A stretch of DNA of 31,341 bases from Flammula alnicola (lineage: Eukaryota > Basidiomycota > Agaricomycetes > Agaricales > Strophariaceae): contig JADNRV010000472.1 in assembly GCA_015499995.1 (NCBI GenBank), positions 1 through 31,341 on the forward strand. The letters are read 5' to 3'. The notes under the pieces are model-generated. The model had not been told where the DNA came from and searched no databases. It was given only the letters and a program-made list of their open reading frames with translations. Each line of letters starts with the position of its first letter. Within the stretch, counting starts at the first letter, position 1. The translations under genes were made by a program, and so were the position numbers. This document shows, in pieces, positions 1 to 9,498 of this stretch.

Positions 1-161
1 CTCAGACTTACCAGGGCAAGGTACAACCCCTTCTGGTTCCTGTCGAACCCCTCCTTGTCGTCCGTGTCGAGGTAGCGCGTAACGCGCGCCTCGAATCCGT
101 CAGCCAGCCGATGTGCGTCCGCCTCAGAGACGTTGGGTTGTGGGATTGTGGTGGACGCCAT
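1..161 (-). CDS. Gene A' 5' exon (partial, homologue of gene A at 14179)
   Basis: The start codon is the complement of 159-161. Exon 1 runs down to position 12 (150 nt, 50 codons) and is followed by a GTAAGT donor at 11-6, giving the same exon length and intron phase as gene A at 14179-14328. The protein starts MASTTIPQPNVSEADAHRL and keeps the motif RVTRYLDTDDKEGF of the other copy. The rest of the gene, including any zinc-cluster region, lies outside the window. The exon itself is undamaged, unlike the neighbouring gene B'. Its function is unknown. Confidence 0.7.
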   Translation of the reverse strand, partial: MASTTIPQPNVSEADAHRLADGFEARVTRYLDTDDKEGFDRNQKGLYLALVSL

Positions 162-386
162 GGTGTATAATGGAGGAGTGGGGATCAAATTGGGAGTGGA
201 TGGGATGTCAGTGGAGGACGGTGGATGGAGATGGTAGTGGTAGTAAAAAAAGCGCTCAAAACAAACTTGCTAATTTCAACCGTGTACAAACAAACACAAC
301 ATGTGTCACGTGACCTGCCCGGGCTCTGATAAAGGCTACTGATCGATAACGAGATCAGTCAACTTGCCTTTACGCTCCACTCATCC
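162..386. promoter_or_regulatory. Divergent promoter between gene A' and gene B'
   Basis: This 225-bp spacer separates two head-to-head starts. The palindrome GTCACGTGAC (an E-box-type CACGTG core) lies at 305-314 and is conserved at the equivalent place in the other copy (14023-14032). A segment with GATAAAGGCTAC and GATCGATAACGAGATC follows and is also conserved. Conservation between two copies that have otherwise diverged suggests a regulatory role, but no factor can be named. Confidence 0.5.
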
Positions 387-2105
387 ATGTCTAAGAATTT
401 CTCCAGACGTTCAGCAGCACACGAGGTGTCTCCAGCTGTGAAGAGCGCAAGTACTTCTCTCCAAATTGCTGGCAATCAAGCAGGCAATCAACATTCGCAC
501 CCCATGAACATTATGCCTAGCAGGATTATCAACACCGGTGAAGGCTCAACCTTGTCGACTTTATCCAATGCTTTGGACAAGTTAAGCATACCACCACCAA
601 AGAAGCCCGTCAAGCCCACCGGGGCCGAGGGACGTGTAGCCAGCCGGCCATTCAACCTCAACCCGCGCTCCACACTCCCTCTCTCTTCTGACTCGGACTC
701 GGACTCCGGGCCCGAGCCAACAGCAGGGCTTAAACCCGGCGGGGCCGAGAGACCGCATGCCGAGGCCCCCAAACCGGTACCCAACATTGCTAGCGAACCC
801 GTACCCAACATAGCCAGCCAACCCTTTACGCTAATCCCACGGTCAGAAATTATTGTCTCATCTGGCTCAGAGGCCGAATTCGGCCCCGAGGGAATACTAT
901 GCAGCCAGCCTTTTGCATTGATCCCTCGGGGCGGGCATGCTATTGATATGTCCGACTCTGATTCAAATCAGCAGCCCGAGGCCAGCCAGCCATTCGCACT
1001 AGTTGACCGAGTTCAGGCCTCATCTGGTAACGACGTCTCCTCACTTAGTCTTCCACAAACTCACAGACAACAATCAGATGAATCATCACATGAGGCCCCT
1101 CCTGTTATCGACATTCGTAAATCAGCGGATGCATTGCTTGGTAAGTCAGACTTTGCAATTTGCACCCACACCTGACATTGGACCAGGCGACAATGCCTTG
1201 GTCACCGACCCACGGTCGCCCTCGGGCTTCACCTCCCAGCTACGTCTACTGCACTCAATGAAGGCCGAGCAGCTCGAGGCAATATTAGGTATGTCGTCTG
1301 CAGCTGTCGGCATACCGAGGCTGACTGACAACTCCATTAGGCAGTGATTCTGACTCCGAGGTGGGCTCAAAGGGCAAGAACCCGCAGTTAATAAGGGGTT
1401 TCAGTACCTTGAAAACATGTCTGGCAGTAGGTATCATATAGTACACTCTGGCATCTAAGCTGATCACATTCTCAAGACACAGCTATGTTTGGAGTAGGAA
1501 ATATCCAACAGAGCTTCGGTGAGTCTTCCATTGTCCCAGTACCTGTCACTAGCTTACCTTTGATGATCAAGATTCCGAGGCTGGACTGGCGGGGCCATCG
1601 GGCCCTCCGGCGTCTCTCGCGTGCACACCCAAACCCTCTTGGGTCGAGGTGGTTGATGCCGTTATTGACAATGCCCATGGGCCGAATACTTTTTTCAGAC
1701 CACCCCCGGAAGCCAGGTTTGTTTCCAATAGGAATGTCCACACCCACGGGGAGGGACCCATGACCCCGGTCGCCGCTTATGAACGTCCGTTGAAGCCATC
1801 GGACATTGAGTTAGATTCGACGAGATGTGTCTCGAACTTCAACCCACCATAAAATTTGTGAGTCTATATTCAGATTGCGTATCCATGCCATTGAACACAG
1901 TCCATAGTCATACACCGAACAGCAACTGTACAATGTCCATATGGGAGTCCTAGACTCAGACTTCGATGACAACACGTATGAAAACAAGTTGCATGTGTTT
2001 AACAGTGCTCGGCGTAACCAGTTGCAGGCCAAAATTCTTTCTGTGAATATCCTTTCCGAGGTGGGAGACGAACTTGAGAGTATCAAAGATCTTTTGCGCC
2101 CTTGA
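387..2105 (+). pseudogene. Gene B' (decayed copy of gene B, 7 exons)
   Basis: By alignment with gene B (12258-13950), the exons are 387-1026, 1078-1140, 1187-1288, 1341 to about 1430, a short exon near 1480-1518, about 1574-1855 and about 1920-2105. Exon 1 is open and contains four degenerate repeats with core S(Q/R)PFxLxxR, each followed by a serine/acidic tract. Damage relative to gene B: the first donor is GTAACG instead of GTAAGT; a one-base deletion in exon 4 near 1380 shifts the frame; a deletion near 1850 creates TAA in exon 6; and a deletion near 2103 makes TGA replace the last codons. An uninterrupted reading of the first three exons gives a 262-residue ORF, but this passes through what are introns in the other copy. 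Confidence 0.75.
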
Positions 2106-2529
2106 TGTAGTTACACACTGAGTATGGCTGTAGCATATATTACCATGACGAATAGCATGTAAATGATATCAATTTGGGTCAAATAAAAGACAGTTAAAAT
2201 ATGAAAACTTCAAAATCGTTCAGTGCAGAAAATCATGTACAAAGACTGGCCCGGAGGCGCTGCACCCGAGGGTCGACAAATGCTCCATGGGGTGCTCAAT
2301 AGAATTACATGACATCAATAATAGTGGACCGTGATGCAAATATGGTTAAATATTCCTGCAAATTGGGATGACCACGGTGGGTTCTATCGGCCGAGGGTTG
2401 ACATTTCACCATTATCATCTACCTGAGGTAGAAAAACATGATTCGCTGCATAGTTTAAATATGTTGGTCAACTTCAGGGGTAGAGTACTTCTCAAAGTCA
2501 CAGGTACAGTTATGACACCAATTTAGACT
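2106..2529. other. 3' flank of gene B', no gene seen
   Basis: AT-rich sequence downstream of gene B' that also occurs inverted at about 11870-12250. It contains tracts such as CCGAGGGTCGACA and GGCCGAGGGTTGACA, examples of the CCGAGG hexamer common in this element. I see no open frame or RNA gene. Confidence 0.5.
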
Positions 2530-3105
2530 GTTATTTGCTTTCTAACTGTACATCCCCTGGAAGACAATATGACAAAACTACAGATCCTATTTTCTGGTGA
2601 ATGCGGGACAAGATGCAGGGTGTGCCGAGGGATAACCAATTTTTGTGGAATGGAATGCTAGGTAGAACCCGAGGGCCATTTATTACAGCCACCATCGGGA
2701 CCAATTACCGGGCCCCTATTATCCCGCCATGTGGCCCCCCTGGGAACCTATTACCTGGCCCCCTGGGAATCAATTTCCGCCCCCCCCCTGGGAACCAATT
2801 ACCGGGCCCCGGTGGGAATCAAATACCGGGCCCCCAGGGAATCAAATACCGGGCCCCCCAGGGAACCCATTACGGCCACCCTCGGGACCGAACCCCGTAC
2901 AGTAACCAGGCCCTGGGTGTGCCTATAGGACCCATTCGCATGCAAATGAACCGTGTGACATGCAATTTCGTACCTGATCCGGCCGCACCGTGAAGCACAT
3001 GACACCTGTTGTTTCTGAGTCAGTGCGGGCTAGCCCGGTGATCATTGTGATTTTGTTGATTACCGGACTTAGGTTACTAAGGTGATTGTTATACTGTCCT
3101 ATGTG
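2530..3105. repeat. KDZ terminal inverted repeat / subterminal minisatellite (third copy)
   Basis: Matches the termini at 11345-11865 (inverted) and 29545-30036 (same orientation). The inner part carries about seven imperfect units of CCCTGGGAAnCnATTACCGGGCCCC between 2735 and 2880, more than either other copy. The last 110 bp, ending AAGGTGATTGTTATACTGTCCTATGTG in sense (25 of 27 bases match the other copies), are the best conserved. Open frames across the minisatellite (for example 2601-2993) are by-products of the repeat. Confidence 0.8.
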
Positions 3106-4681
3106 ATTAGTAACTATTGAGATAACAGTCAATACATCTAATGAAGTGTACGGAATAGGCGCCTTTCAGTAATATCTTAACCATCCGGCCTATACAGCGA
3201 GGGCGCGGATCTCTAGATTAAAGAACGGACATCTAGGCACACTACAGGACAGGTCGCGTGACATTGCCGAGGGCATCGAGGACGGTGGAGCAGCTGGGGT
3301 AAAGCAGACGCCCATAGACGCGCCTGTCGCAATGCCGATCAAAGCTCGGATCAAAGGGATACCAAATTGGGAACACATACCATATCGGGTAATAACTTGG
3401 TACAGGAAGATTTCCGGGGTGCATAACTCGACACAGCGAGATCCCAGATGCACGCCGAGAGTACCAGAGTATCGGGTACGGAGGACAAAGGGTTACAACC
3501 CTAATCACGAGCATTATCTCTGACAGAACGGGTGAGGATTGCCCGAGCGTCTCTGACGAGATGTAAGCACGTCTATGCTCCGGTCAGTCGATAGCCAATG
3601 ACAAGACAAGATACCAATGAAACGAAAGGTCACGAGCCTGTATACCACGCGGTCGAGGAGGATTAAGTCTTAGGCGCTTGAGTTGGCCGAGCCGACGACG
3701 ATCTGAGCTCCCGATCCAACCAAAAAGGCATGATTGAGCGGACGTGCACGGAAACTGTACTCCACAAGGCCGCCGCTCGTGCACAAATGCCCATGAAATC
3801 TCTATATTCTCGTCATTGCGTCTATGTAATAATATATCGTCTCAGTAGTATATAAGCAGCCCTGTAACACCGTAGAATACAAGCAATTTACCACCCACGA
3901 GATACAAGCGCTTAAGAGTTATATCTTAAGTGTTTCACCTCTAAGTACCAAGTAGCTTCAAAGCGAGAGTCCCATAATATAAAAAGAAACCAAGTAACGA
4001 TATAAACGAACTGTTAAGACGAGAACGCGTGTCTAAGTGATTCGCCAAGACAAGTAAAGAGAGTTATAAGCCAAGGAACCTGTCTAAGTGACTTGTTCAA
4101 AACCTACCCTTTGTCAAAGGACATCTGGGGACCTGGACTGTAGTGTCGGTAGACAAAGCGTCTACGCGCCTCTGGCCATTGTTAAGGGACTGTAGTGTCG
4201 GCGGATAAGACATCTGCGCGCCTCTTTCCACAGGTATAGTTTTTGAGACAAGTAAAGACAAGTTAAAGGGCATAGAGCCATCTTCTCAATTGAAGAACAA
4301 GACAAAGCAAGATCAGTTAGCAGTTTGTGCATAGAGCACTAGTTTCCGAGTACCAGACCAGAATTTACACAAGTCTATTGGACTTAAAACGACCCATTGA
4401 CTATAAACGCGCCTAAGGCCTTGCTTCAGCCGTTACATAGTTAAACACCTTCTTTTATCGCGCACCTACTATCAGGTATCGATATTATAAAACTATTATC
4501 CTCCCCTTGGACGAACTAAGTCAACTAAACATTGATTTGGGTGTTTGAGTGTAGTAAAGTAGTTATTAATAGTGAAGCAAGTCGGATTTGATAGTATCTC
4601 TTTAATAGACCTTACAAGTCTATTGAAAGCAACTACTTGATTATCTAGTAGTTCACACACACCCCGCACTAAGCATCTTTA
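3106..4681 (+). mobile_element. Long terminal repeat of a Ty3/gypsy-like retroelement (5' copy)
   Basis: A 1576-bp block repeated almost unchanged at 9499-11076 in the same orientation; the few differences cluster in the first 700 bp. It has a TATATAAG box at 3849-3856 and a partial internal tandem duplication at about 4135-4230 (GGACTGTAGTGTCGG repeated). It is followed by a tract starting TGG that could be a tRNA primer-binding site. The ends do not show the usual TG...CA, so the LTR call rests on the repeat structure, the promoter and the adjoining internal sequence. It starts at the base after the KDZ terminus at 3105. An alternative is a long non-autonomous repeat of another class. Confidence 0.65.
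3849..3856 (+). promoter_or_regulatory. TATA box of the LTR
   Basis: TATATAAG followed by GCAGCCCTGTAACACC. It is identical in the second LTR at 10244-10251 and sits roughly mid-LTR, as expected for a U3/R boundary promoter. Confidence 0.5.
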
Positions 4682-4683
4682 TC

Positions 4684-4700
4684 TGGAGCCCACCGCGAGG
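4684..4700 (+). promoter_or_regulatory. Putative primer-binding site
   Basis: TGGAGCCCACCGCGAGG starts two bases after the LTR end. Beginning with TGG (complement of a tRNA CCA end) and lying directly after the LTR are the usual features. Which tRNA would prime was not determined. Confidence 0.4.
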
Positions 4701-4819
4701 GGGGGTTTCTAAGATATTTGATACGAGGTAGCGGTAAAAGAGGCGTCGATTATTCATACAGAAAGTCGTGCTTCAACCTGTATAGGATTTGAATCGTTTA
4801 ACGGTTAAAACCATACAAA

Positions 4820-5020
4820 ATTGAGGGCTCAAGTAATCCTAACAAGGGGAACAAGAGCGCCAATAAGCCAGCGTCAGCGGTAGCTTCTTCATCAAAAGCA
4901 CCAGCACCACGCACCACTTATAATTCTATAAGGGCAGGGACAGAACCCTTACCTTTACCATTACCAAAGAAGAAAGAACCAGTCTCGAGAGAGAAGACCC
5001 GCTCAGACTCCCCGCACTAA
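4820..5020 (+). pseudogene. gag-like N-terminal remnant of the retroelement
   Basis: An open frame without a visible ATG reads a Lys/Ser/Ala/Pro-rich peptide (SNPNKGNKSANKP, then SSSKAPAPRTT and LPLPLPKKKEPVSREK). It ends at TAA in the LTR scrap at 5018-5020. The low-complexity, basic composition just downstream of the LTR fits the start of a gag protein, but no zinc knuckle, protease, reverse transcriptase or integrase survives. The internal region was deleted down to about 330 bp. Confidence 0.4.
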
Positions 5021-5029
5021 GCATCTTTA
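5010..5029 (+). repeat. 20-bp scrap of the second LTR end
   Basis: The sequence CCCCGCACTAAGCATCTTTA equals the 3' end of both full LTR copies (ending 4681 and 11076). It marks the right edge of the collapsed retroelement; unrelated sequence with gene E begins directly after it. Confidence 0.75.
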
Positions 5030-7637
5030 GCGGAGCATGGACTGGTCCTTGTCGGCGATGTGCAGAGGCTTTGAGTCCCTGTACTCTTCCTGCACAGCAT
5101 TCGCTATAGCGAGGAGGGTCTGGAGAGTTGCTTCGTCCTGACAATGAATCAGCATGCCATAGGATTGGTAGGTAGAAATTATTAAGACTTGGACGGTTGG
5201 TTTGAAATTGAATGCCTCGCCCTTGGGGCCATAGGCAGTGATGCTTTTCTCTGACTCGTATTCCTGAAGGTCGAATGAAGGGATGTAAGCAATGCCATAA
5301 AGCTTTCACTTACCTGTGGCATTTTGCTTGTATCAAGGTTCACAGGTTCGGGATCAGCCTAGCGTGATGTCAGTATCGTAGAGGACTACACGGGGGAAAA
5401 AAACGTACGAATACATCTGCATTAATCGATTGCCAATACCATGTCTTTTCAGAGGTATTGGGCTCCATGACCGGCAGAAAATCCTCTTCTTCCTCGTCGC
5501 TCTCGACTGTGTCTGGCATCTTGGTTGTTCTACGATGTTTGTTTGTCTTGGACGGGTTGGACGGGGCCGGACACTTCTTCGCCTTGGAATGATTGGACGG
5601 CATCGGGACCGTGGTTGGACTGGTCGCCAATGCCAAGGGCCCCTTGTCCTTGATCCGGGTCGAGGAACGAGTCCCAGCTGCTATCCTCGACCGTGGGATG
5701 GGCGGAATATCTTTCATTACGACGTCATCGTTGCCTGTTGGAATATCGGGCATTGCGATGTCGCCATCTTGTCGCGGGGCTCCTGGGCTGTCCTCTTCAG
5801 TCTCCATGTCAGACAGCTCACTAGAGTCCGGTTCATGCACCACACTTTCAGACTGATCCACGACAGGAGTATCGGGTAGCTGAGGGACCACTGGAGAAAC
5901 CTGACGAGAGGGGGGCGGGGGTGGCGTCGGATTGCCGGGGTTGGATGCTGAACACGGCTGACGAGGGGGTGATAACGGGGGTGATAATGTGATGTTGCCA
6001 GGACATTCAGAGGCCACTGGATCACCAGAAGGAGCATGGGGTGGAGGCGTCGGGTCCTCAGGAGCCTGGGGCGGAGTTGAGGTGCCATGAGATGGACAAG
6101 GAGGGGGCGGTTGTATCTGCGTAGCAGCCGCATTGGTTGCTGAGGAGCTTCCAGGCGAAGGCGGCTGATGGGGAGAAGCTGAGGATCCAGAAGGAGCTGC
6201 TGCGTCAGAGGCCCATGCGATCCGGCGAGGTGGCTCCGCTGGGGTGGTCAAAAACAAATGATTCAAATGGGGTTTCCAATAACTGGACAGGGTATACTCA
6301 CCAGTAAAGAACAGGAATGCAGGATCCGTCGGAGGAAGCGTCTCCATAACTCTCCACGATGGCATCTGCATAAGCTGGGCCAGAGATTGCATAATCGGCC
6401 TCCCCCGTGCAATTCCGTAAAGCGTGCGCCAAATGTCGTCCTCAAGCCGATGCAGAGCGAGAGGGCGTTGATTTCCAAGGGCCTCGGATAGCCTTGCAAG
6501 ACTTTCTCGCCCCCAATGCTTCTTACGCAGTGTGAACGGCAACAGCAAGTACAAGGGAGAAATATTTAGCGCGGCTTGAAGCGGGATACGGAGCTGGGTC
6601 GCCGTCGATTGCCCAAGCAGGGCGGTCGCACCCTCTTGTTCCTTTGGAGTAAGAGGTACAATCGATAAATGATGGGTGGCCATCGGGCTTGTATGAGATG
6701 GATCAGTGCTGGATAAAAAGGTCAGATATTATATTTAAATTGTAAACCAAGTCGACGCACGGAGCTTCGAAGCGTAGTAGGTCATTTAGATTGTTGGGCA
6801 GATCCGGTAAAATGTCGTCGGATGTTTGAGCTGGCATATGCAACATATATGAGAGATGCAAAGCCGCTACCCGGAAATTGTCAATGATAGGTCCTATTTT
6901 GTTCAACGTCTCTACCCGGGCCAGGCACCTTAGGTGGTGCAGATGGATGTTCTGTAATCCCATTTCTGGTGCGGGTTCATCGAGGATCGCGTCATTGAGG
7001 AGCTGGCGACATTTCTTTAGAATGGATGGGCAGTTTGCCAGCCTATCAAAGTACTGGACATGTGCTCGGTCAATTATGAGTTTTGGGAGCCAAGTACCTA
7101 TGCTGCTCACCTTTTCCTTGGGGATCAAGTCCCGGGTCAGAGTTTTAGGTCAAAGGAGCTCCGGCACCGTATTACCCTTCTCCAGACGTGCGAAGATATC
7201 CACCACTTTGTAGGCGGAGATTAGAGCGACTAGCGTTTCATGCGTTGCGGTGCTGGGATTGACGACGGGCATCGAGGAGAGGCTGGCGAGAGGGCCTTTT
7301 GACGCAGCTTGATAGCGCAGCAGACCCGCAAGGCGAAGGCCTTCCTGGCTGTGATCGTTGAGGGCTCCTTGTTCCCATCAAGTGAGATGGGAAATGATGG
7401 TCTATTCATCGTGCTTAGCTGCTCGGTCGCTGTATGGTGTGAAGCACTTACATGCAGGGGATGATCAACCTCGACATACGAATCAACACGGCTATTTTCC
7501 GCCTGGTTTATCACCGCGGCCGTATCGAACGGCCATTCGCGCACCAATGCCCAGCGGAGACGCGGGTTTTGTTCGTATTGTTGTACTGCATGTTGATCTT
7601 CTTGTTGCACTGCGTATGACGTTAACCTCTGCCACCT
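5027..7637 (-). CDS. Gene E: unknown multi-exon fungal protein, C-terminus ended by LTR
   Basis: Frame-consistent exons on the minus strand are about 7637-7452, 7401-6761, 6708-6302, 6238-5409, 5358-5314 and 5263-5027, with introns of 50, 52, 63, 50 and 50 nt, total about 780 codons. The 5' end is unclear: the frame opens after an in-frame TAA near 7640 with no good ATG. Exon 2 contains TGA at 7378-7380, and a second TGA (7150-7152) that an alternative 78-nt intron would remove. The N-terminal half is helical-looking, the middle is Pro/Ser-rich and low complexity, and the last exon is compact (SYGMLIHCQDEATLQTLL). The stop TAA at 5027-5029 lies inside the LTR scrap, so the original C-terminus was lost or altered. 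I do not recognise the family. It may be a host gene or a pseudogene. Confidence 0.6.
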
Positions 7638-7639
7638 AA

Positions 7640-8123
7640 CATTTTCCTGTTACGACTTACTTTTTGTTTTTTGTATCTTAGTTTCTATGTAGTTGTGTTC
7701 GGAATGTATTAATACGCTAACTAGAACCCTGTTGTATTAGTGTGCTATAGCTACTATATGGACGTGATTGTAATCTAAGTGGTCGAAAGAGAGAGCAGAA
7801 GAGCCGCCATTGGAATTTTTCAGGCGCGTTGAGTTTAGGGCCGGTGTAGTGGCGACGGTTACTGCGGGTGATTGGATCGCCGGTAAATGCGCCCGATGTG
7901 CTGACATAACCACGTCGTTTGAAGTGATGAATAATCAAGAAAACACTGGCCCTAATGCAATGACACGTACAACACGGCCCGCGCGGCGTGAGCTGTTATT
8001 CTTTCTTTTCCTCGTCGTACTAATAACGCGTCCATAATTACGCGTCGACATAGAGTAGTTTAGTAGTCTAGTAGTTTAGTCGCATATATACCAAAATAAC
8101 TCGGTTAATACCGCCTAATAAGA
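7640..8123. promoter_or_regulatory. Divergent intergenic region between genes E and F
   Basis: About 480 bp, AT-rich, without a convincing coding frame. A TATA-like CATATATACC lies about 30-40 bp before the gene F start, next to a TAGTTTAGTAGTCTAGTAG repeat. It probably contains both promoters and possibly an unrecognised 5' exon of gene E. Confidence 0.35.
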
Positions 8124-9330
8124 ATGTCGAACCGCCCCGCGAAAAGAAGAAGAACGGACACCGTATGTTTAAGATAATGTGTCTGCATATCCATGATAGG
8201 AAACTGACGGAAACTCTACAGAATAGGTTCATGGACTTGGAAGCAATCACAGATGATGTGTTAGAAGATGATGAGTTAACAGATGGAGAGGAAGAACTGG
8301 AAGGTAATGTGTCTGCTCCTCAAACGAAATACCAAACGCAGTATTGAGCATTTTTGGGTTGCAGATGAAATGGACGAGGAGGAGACAAGATGGGACTCGG
8401 TAGTGAGCCATGCTCGGCTATGACAAGCTATGGCTGATACCTGGTCAGAAGAAGTGCACCTTCTCGCTGATCTGGCACGATGAGCTACCAGACGAGCTGC
8501 CATGGAACAGGGGACAAGTACAGAGGATGCGAGGTTCCAGTCCGAATACGCCACTGCAGACTATACATTGTTTAAAGATGACAACTTGTGGGAGATTGGA
8601 TGCAAGGTGAGTTGTAATCACAGTTTTTTCTACTACCTAGCGACTAACATTAACTCCTGGCCAGCTTGGAAGTGAAAATGCAGCGGTTTTCAAGATACTC
8701 CATCTAGCTTTCCATCCTACGACTCCGCAGAGCCTGGCGCGCTCCGTAATGGCTAACCCTTCCCGGCCTGGACGTATCTATGCCGAGGTTTCGACTCACC
8801 AGCAGGCAATGCGATTGGCCACGTCCGTTAGTGAGCTAAACAAGGCCATGCTGCGACCGGTTCCTCGCGAGGAATGGGCCCAAACACGCATCGTCAGGTC
8901 GCTGAACATTAGCCGTCAATCATGGGGACGGGTCCGGGGAAAGAGAAAGGGCTGGGAACACTACAGAGGGGACGTGGGGCTCGTGGAAAGTGTTGAAGGG
9001 AAAATGGTTCTGCTGCTGGTACCCCGCATCCGCTTCTCGTCACCAGAGGACCGCCTGTCTCGTCCTACACAGGCACTGTCTCTAAAAGAAATGGTGGAAT
9101 CGACATTTGGCGAAGAAACAGTGGAGATGCAGTTGGGAGGATCGTATAGGTTCGAGGGGAGACAATACTCCAAGAAGGGTTTCCTCATGGTAAATATTTC
9201 CGACATTGATCTCATGTATTCAGTGGATCCGCTGAGAGACCCACTACGCGCTCAGCGACCTAAACCACACACACAACTGTGGAGCGCGATCCTAACTAGG
9301 TCGAGCGATGAAGAGACCGCGAGCGGCTAG
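8124..9330 (+). CDS. Gene F: Spt5-like protein with NGN and KOW domains (possibly pseudogene)
   Basis: Exons 8124-8162, 8222-8303, 8365-8606 and 8665-9330, with introns of 58-61 nt. The protein starts MSNRPAKRRRTDT, then has an acidic segment (VLEDDELTDGEEELEDEMDEEE). Next come an NGN-like fold beginning NLWEIGCKLGSENAAVFKIL, with GRIYAEVSTHQQAMRL and LRPVPREEW, and a KOW-like segment (WEHYRGDVGLVESVEGKMV followed by LVPRI). This order matches transcription elongation factor Spt5, which binds RNA polymerase II with Spt4, but the protein lacks the usual series of further KOW domains and the C-terminal repeat. Two in-frame TGA codons (8421, 8481) interrupt exon 3. An in-phase intron 8403-8540 (GTGAGC...TTCCAG) would remove both. 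It is probably a paralogue rather than the cell's essential Spt5. Confidence 0.7.
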
Positions 9331-9498
9331 CTCTGAACGGAATACTATTCTCCTTACCTGAGCTATTTTTAGCACTTAGTAAAGCTTACAATGTAGTCTA
9401 AATGTTACAAGTCCGGACATTACAATGACAAGACTACTAAGGACTAGAGGAAACTATGCAAGATAACGAGGAATGCGCGGTTTAATAACGACATTATC
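9331..9498. other. 3' flank of gene F
   Basis: 168 bp, AT-rich, ending where the second LTR begins. Nothing further is recognised. Confidence 0.4.

Larger units (their letters stand above)
1..3105 (-). mobile_element. Partial KDZ element arm, inverted relative to the large copy
   Basis: This segment matches the left end of the large KDZ element (about 11345-14340) in reverse complement over its whole length, from the gene A 5' exon through gene B to the terminus. The outer end at 3105 reads CCTATGTG, as does the right end of the large copy at 30036. The interior therefore lies left of the window and its transposase cannot be seen. It is older or less constrained than the large copy: gene B' has several single-base deletions and the subterminal hairpin is degraded. 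The match is seen directly in the sequence; that this is a separate insertion rather than part of one rearranged element is inference. Confidence 0.85.

Noticed and set aside
2601..2993. 130-codon ORF in the terminal repeat
   Set aside because: It is a translation of the CCCTGGGAA/CCGGGCCCC minisatellite. The equivalent regions in the other termini are not open in the same frame.
3190..3514. Minus-strand ORFs in the LTR (also 9606-9944)
   Set aside because: Repeated in both LTR copies but with different frames and no recognisable domain. Antisense to the LTR promoter.
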